The position numbers and the translations under genes were made by a program. 64,000 nucleotides of DNA from an uncultured Pelagibacteraceae bacterium (GTDB lineage: Bacteria > Pseudomonadota > Alphaproteobacteria > Pelagibacterales > Pelagibacteraceae): assembly GCA_902516625.1 (NCBI GenBank), contig CABXYU010000002.1, positions 1 through 64,000 on the forward strand, read 5' to 3'. The notes under the pieces are model-generated. The model ran no database searches, had not been told where the DNA came from, and saw only the letters and a program-made list of their open reading frames with translations. Shown here piece by piece: positions 60,414 through 64,000 of the stretch; position 1 is the stretch's first letter, and every line of letters starts with the position of its first letter.

Positions 60414-61004
60414 TTATAAAGAACCTTTTGTAGATGGAATTGTTTTTTTATTCCTTGGGTCTATTTCTAATGCAGTTCTTAATGATCTTGCTAATCCTTT
60501 AAAACAAGACTCAATAATGTGATGGCTGTTATCACCATAAATATTTTCAACGTGTAAAGTAATTCCAGCTGCTTGAGAGAAAGCTTGAAACCACTCTTTA
60601 AAAAGTTCTGTATCCATCTCTCCAAGTTTTTCGACTTTTAAGTTTACTTTCCAAATTAGGTAAGGTCTGTTTGATATATCAATTGCAACACGTGATAAAG
60701 TTTCATCCATAGGTATCATTGCATGAGCATATCTTCTAATACCAACAGATTTTTTTAATGCTTTTTTCAAAGCCTCACCAATAGCAATTCCTGTATCTTC
60801 AGTTGTATGATGCAAATCAATATGCGTGTCGCCTTTAGCTTTGATGCTCATGTCTATTGATGAATGCTTAGACAATTGTTCAAGCATATGATTCAAAAAT
60901 CCTATTCCTGTATCAATTTTATACTTTCCTTTGCCATCAATATTTAGATCAACACTAATACTGGTTTCTTTTGTTTTCCTGCTAATTTTACCTTTACGTG
61001 CCAT
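60414..61004 (-). CDS. hisB: Imidazoleglycerol-phosphate dehydratase
   Basis: Manganese enzyme dehydrating imidazole glycerol phosphate to imidazole acetol phosphate. The 196-residue monofunctional form has [31 protein letters not shown], the metal-binding [21 protein letters not shown], and the mirrored C-terminal [19 protein letters not shown]. It leads the his block, divergent from hslV across 91 bases. Confidence 0.97.
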   Translation of the reverse strand: MARKGKISRKTKETSISVDLNIDGKGKYKIDTGIGFLNHMLEQLSKHSSIDMSIKAKGDTHIDLHHTTEDTGIAIGEALKKALKKSVGIRRYAHAMIPMDETLSRVAIDISNRPYLIWKVNLKVEKLGEMDTELFKEWFQAFSQAAGITLHVENIYGDNSHHIIESCFKGLARSLRTALEIDPRNKKTIPSTKGSL

Positions 61005-61061
61005 AATTAAAAAGAGGTATACATATATTATCCAAATATGGCAATAATACTAAACCTAGCC

Positions 61062-61090
61062 TTGAACTATTAGATTTAATATCCATTTAT
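61062..61090 (+). promoter_or_regulatory. Candidate heat-shock (RpoH-type) promoter of hslV
   Basis: TTGAAC (61062-61067, preceded by C to give CTTGAA), then 14 bases, then TCCATTTAT (61082-61090) fits the sigma-32 pattern and the geometry of the element before hspQ. It ends 5 bases before the hslV ATG at 61096, with no Shine-Dalgarno between, so the transcript would be nearly leaderless. Confidence 0.55.
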
Positions 61091-61095
61091 AACCT

Positions 61096-61611
61096 ATGAC
61101 TACGATAGTTTTAGTAAGAAAAAATAATGAAGTAGTGGTTGCTGGAGACGGACAGGTAAGTATGGGTAATACTGTAGTCAAAAAAACTGCTTCGAAAGTT
61201 AGAAAAATCGAAAAAAGAGGTGTGGTTGCGGGTTTTGCAGGATCAACTGCTGATGCACTAACATTATTTGAGAGACTAGAGGCAAAATTAGAAAAACATG
61301 CTGGAAATTTATCACGAGCTGCTGTTGAATTAGCAAAAGATTGGAGAACAGACAAATATTTAAGGAGATTAGAGGCTCTTATGGCTATAGGAGATAAAGA
61401 AAATAGTTATATCATTTCAGGCACTGGTGATGTTCTTGAACCAGAGGGTGATGTGATTGGAATAGGATCAGGTGGAAATTATGCATTAGCCGCAGGGAAA
61501 GTTTTAATGGATACTGATATGAATGCTGAAGAAGTTGCAAAAAAATCAATCAATGTTGCTTCTGAAATATGTGTTTTTACAAACAACAATATAAAAGTTG
61601 AAAAAATATAA
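61096..61611 (+). CDS. hslV: ATP-dependent protease subunit HslV
   Basis: Proteolytic core of the HslVU complex, a proteasome-like double hexamer. The 171 residues start with the catalytic Thr2 (M-T-T-I-V-L-V-R), and have [44 protein letters not shown] and [19 protein letters not shown] heat-shock-like promoter lies close upstream. Its stop shares one base with the hslU start. Confidence 0.97.
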   Translation: MTTIVLVRKNNEVVVAGDGQVSMGNTVVKKTASKVRKIEKRGVVAGFAGSTADALTLFERLEAKLEKHAGNLSRAAVELAKDWRTDKYLRRLEALMAIGDKENSYIISGTGDVLEPEGDVIGIGSGGNYALAAGKVLMDTDMNAEEVAKKSINVASEICVFTNNNIKVEKI

Positions 61612-62984
61612 TGGATAAATCGAACGTAACACAACTTCATCCTAAAGATAAAGATGCTAGTAAAGAAGCTTCTTTGGGAAGCTCACTTTCACCAAGAGAA
61701 ATAGTCTCTGAATTAGATCGATTTGTTGTTGGTCAAAATAAAGCCAAAAGAGCTGTTGCAGTCGCACTAAGAAATAGATGGAGAAGACAAGCTCTTGAGG
61801 GCGAAATGAAAAATGAAGTTTTACCAAAAAATATTTTAATGATTGGTCCTACGGGCGTTGGTAAGACGGAGATATCTAGAAGATTATCTAAATTAGCAGA
61901 AGCTCCTTTTGTAAAAGTAGAAGCTACAAGATTTACAGAAGTTGGATATGTTGGTAGAGACGTTGAACAAATCGTGAGAGATTTAGTCGAAATAGCTATA
62001 TCAATGGAAAAAGTCAAAAAAAGAAAAGAAGTTTATACAAAGGCGCAAAAGTTAGCTGAAGAAAAAGTATTAGACGCACTTGTTGGTAAGAAAGCTAGTT
62101 TAGCAACAAGAGAAAGCTTTAGGAAAAGATTAAGAAACGGCGATCTTGATGATAATGAAATAGAAATCGCAGTAAGTGAATCTGGAGGAAATAGCACTTC
62201 TTTTGAAATTCCAGGGATGCCTGGAGCTAATGTTGGGATGATTAACATTGGAGAAATGCTAGGTAAATCTATGGGTGCAAAAGAAAAAAAGAAAAAAATG
62301 ACTGTGAAAGAATCCCATGAAATTTTAATAAATGATGAATCTGATAAGCTTATTGAACAAGATAAAATTGTAAAAGCAGCAAAAATTTCAACAGAAAATA
62401 ATGGAATAGTTTTTTTAGATGAGATTGATAAAATCTCAGGAAGATCAGATAGAGTGGGTGGTGATGTATCTAGAGAAGGAGTTCAAAGAGATTTATTACC
62501 TCTGATTGAAGGTACTACTGTAAATACAAAATACGGCCCAATAAAAACTGATCATATTTTATTTATTGCTTCAGGTGCTTTCCAATTAGCAAAGCCATCT
62601 GATTTATTACCTGAACTTCAAGGAAGATTGCCAATAAGAGTTGAACTTGAAGCTTTGTCTAGTGACGATTTTAAAAGAATTTTAAAAGAACCTGACTATA
62701 GCTTAATAAAACAATATGTTGCTTTACTAAAAACTGAAAATGTTGATCTTGAATTTTCAGCTGATGGAATTGATGCTATTGCTAATATTGCATCAGAAGT
62801 AAATACTTCTGTAGAAAATATAGGTGCAAGAAGATTACATACGATTATAGAAAAAATTTTAGATGAAATAAGTTTTACAGCAACTGATAGATCAGGTGAA
62901 AAAATAATTATTAATAAAGAGTATATTAATAAAAATTTAGATAGTTTAGTTAAAGATACTGATCTTTCAAAATTTATTTTATAA
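61611..62984 (+). CDS. hslU: ATP-dependent protease ATPase subunit HslU
   Basis: AAA+ unfoldase that feeds HslV. The 457 residues contain [33 protein letters not shown], Walker [10 protein letters not shown], the [12 protein letters not shown] pore loop, an I domain, Walker [13 protein letters not shown] and sensor GARRLHT. The start overlaps hslV by one base. The 3' end overlaps the convergent Smr gene by 6 bases. Confidence 0.97.
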   Translation: MDKSNVTQLHPKDKDASKEASLGSSLSPREIVSELDRFVVGQNKAKRAVAVALRNRWRRQALEGEMKNEVLPKNILMIGPTGVGKTEISRRLSKLAEAPFVKVEATRFTEVGYVGRDVEQIVRDLVEIAISMEKVKKRKEVYTKAQKLAEEKVLDALVGKKASLATRESFRKRLRNGDLDDNEIEIAVSESGGNSTSFEIPGMPGANVGMINIGEMLGKSMGAKEKKKKMTVKESHEILINDESDKLIEQDKIVKAAKISTENNGIVFLDEIDKISGRSDRVGGDVSREGVQRDLLPLIEGTTVNTKYGPIKTDHILFIASGAFQLAKPSDLLPELQGRLPIRVELEALSSDDFKRILKEPDYSLIKQYVALLKTENVDLEFSADGIDAIANIASEVNTSVENIGARRLHTIIEKILDEISFTATDRSGEKIIINKEYINKNLDSLVKDTDLSKFIL

Positions 62985-63392
62985 TTTTTTTTTTAAAAAA
63001 ATATAGAACGCGCCACTACCGCCATCCTCAACATTGGCATCACCTATTGAGTTTATCATTTTAAGAAGACTATTATTATTTTTTACAAATTCAGGTAAAG
63101 AATTTTTCAATATACCTAAATCAATAGACTTGTAGGGGTCTTTACTATTTTCCGAATGAAGTCCTTTTCCAGTAACAATTATTAATTTATTTACTCCATC
63201 TCTATAGGCTTTGCTTATAAGCTCTTCAATTTTTTTGTTCGCCTCGTCTAAAGAATATCCGTGAAAATCGAACGTTCTGGAATTTATTCTTTTTTTTATT
63301 TTTAAATGCTCTTCCTTATCGGATAGTTTTTCTTTATTCTGTAAAAAATTTTCCCAATCTTTTTTATCTTTATTTGAAATTTTTCTGATCAA
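62979..63392 (-). CDS. Smr-domain protein
   Basis: Small protein of 137 residues whose C-terminal half is an Smr domain: [22 protein letters not shown], then [13 protein letters not shown], and [13 protein letters not shown] at the end. The N-terminal 50 residues are charged and helical. Smr domains act as nucleases or RNA/ribosome-associated factors. It starts 1 base after the Tim44-like gene stop and converges on hslU. In many alphaproteobacteria an mltA gene separates these two; it is absent here. Confidence 0.9.
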   Translation of the reverse strand: MIRKISNKDKKDWENFLQNKEKLSDKEEHLKIKKRINSRTFDFHGYSLDEANKKIEELISKAYRDGVNKLIIVTGKGLHSENSKDPYKSIDLGILKNSLPEFVKNNNSLLKMINSIGDANVEDGGSGAFYIFLKKKL

Positions 63393-63989
63393 TTAAGTTA
63401 GGATATCTACTAATTGCCAATTTGGATTATTTGATCTGGTATCTCTTGAAAATACCCATGTATCATAAATTTTTTTTATTTTTTCTGGGTCACCAGATAT
63501 TATTTTTTTATTCTTATCTTTAATACAAGTTATAACTTCGCTTACAAAATCTACTGTTACCTTAAGAACACTATTTGTATTTTTGTGTTCCTTTATTATT
63601 GCTGAATTTACCCCGATAAATGTAATTTCAGCAAAATGACCTCTGTCATGCCTTTGTGTAAGAGCATCATTAAATTGATCGCGTATTTTTTCACTTAAAA
63701 GTGGTTTGCTCTTTGTGAGTTTATTATCGTCATCACTAAAGTCGGTAATTATAGTTTCGTATGCTATTTTTGCTCCTTTTAAAAATTCTTTTTGGGCCTC
63801 TTCATCAAAACTCTTTTGCTTTTTGATCTTCTGTTCTGATCTCACGTTTTTTGAAACTTCTTCAAATTGCGGTGCTGTCTTACCTTCAAAACCTGTTCTT
63901 TTACCCAAAACTCCTCTTAATCTTAAGAAAATAAATCCAACAATCATTGCAAGCAAAATGATGTCGATATATTCAAAACTGTAATTCAT
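63393..63989 (-). CDS. Tim44-like domain protein
   Basis: Inner membrane protein with a C-terminal Tim44 domain, named for the mitochondrial import subunit. The 198 residues have an N-terminal membrane helix (residues 8-25, IDIILLAMIVGFIFLRLRG), a charged linker, and the family domain EFLKGAKIAYETIITDFSDDDNKLTKSKPLLSEKIRDQFNDAL, then ITFIGVNSAIIKE and DTWVFSRDTRSNNPNWQLVDI. It lies at the window end on the minus strand, followed by Smr. Confidence 0.92.
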   Translation of the reverse strand: MNYSFEYIDIILLAMIVGFIFLRLRGVLGKRTGFEGKTAPQFEEVSKNVRSEQKIKKQKSFDEEAQKEFLKGAKIAYETIITDFSDDDNKLTKSKPLLSEKIRDQFNDALTQRHDRGHFAEITFIGVNSAIIKEHKNTNSVLKVTVDFVSEVITCIKDKNKKIISGDPEKIKKIYDTWVFSRDTRSNNPNWQLVDILT

Positions 63990-64000
63990 AGTCTTAATCT

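Noticed and set aside
1..64000. CRISPR arrays, insertion sequences, integrases or prophage genes
   Set aside because: No regularly spaced repeats, transposase or integrase motifs were seen on either strand, and all genes run continuously with housekeeping neighbours.

Overview
This window reads as a chromosomal segment from a streamlined marine alphaproteobacterium of the SAR11 / Pelagibacterales type. The support is a very A+T-rich composition, genes almost touching or overlapping (no gap over 300 bases; the largest is about 180), few regulators, and alphaproteobacterial gene neighbourhoods: rpsP-ffh, dapF-ftsY, yciB-DUF2794, hemC divergent from tsaD, and the his block divergent from hslVU next to Smr and Tim44-like genes. 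Metabolic content also fits: a TRAP transporter with 2-hydroxyacid oxidases, photolyase-family proteins, and an acetyl-CoA synthetase beside a DUF4212/SSS symporter. The species assignment is inference; no rRNA or marker search was possible.

Layout. 1-3549: translation and protein targeting (rpsP 3' part, ffh, dapF, ftsY), with a three-hairpin leader before ffh. 3542-6051: an exported unknown protein, an alpha/beta hydrolase, an EamA exporter and a 58-residue membrane protein. 6056-16586: a catabolic block with an amidase, a TRAP transporter (dctM, dctQ, dctP, with a terminator-like hairpin after dctP), a D-2-hydroxyacid dehydrogenase, a GlcD/D-LDH-like flavoprotein, an aminotransferase and two tandem FMN L-2-hydroxyacid oxidases. 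16595-21232: a PagL-like outer membrane protein and the cytochrome c maturation genes ccmCDEFGH. 21412-26292: hspQ, yciB, DUF2794, a Bax-inhibitor-1 family protein, an aldo/keto reductase, an IalB-like protein and argG. 26353-35746: small membrane proteins, a stand-alone cryptochrome FAD domain, a photolyase-family gene coupled to DUF2256 and a class I amidotransferase, an atypical SDR, an IsdG-like monooxygenase, a PQQ sugar dehydrogenase-like protein, a metallo-hydrolase and an OGT-like protein. 35743-41641: folD, yggT, mscS, hemD, hemC, tsaD and an EVE protein. 41655-46559: acetyl-CoA synthetase with a Lys-rich N-terminal extension, then a DUF4212/SSS symporter pair whose large subunit carries an EF-hand-like loop. 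46628-55759: rpe, a heparinase-like protein, purH, phhB with tRNA-Gly, a LON-domain protein, a UbiH-like hydroxylase, ftsK and lolA. 55761-61004: the his block (hisB, H, A, F, E) carrying two extra exported proteins. 61096-63989: hslVU, Smr and Tim44-like.

How the parts work together. The 6-16.6 kb block is best read as uptake of a small organic acid, followed by oxidation of both D- and L-2-hydroxyacids to 2-oxoacids, some of which may be transaminated. Ffh and FtsY form the SRP targeting pathway; ccmCDEFGH mature c-type cytochromes; hemC and hemD make haem precursor. The most unusual items are the ffh leader, the two unrelated exported proteins inside the his block, the Lys-rich acetyl-CoA synthetase tail, the EF-hand-like loop in the symporter, the stand-alone cryptochrome FAD protein, and matching heat-shock-like promoters very close to the start codons of hslV and hspQ. 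No CRISPR array, insertion sequence, integrase or prophage gene was seen.
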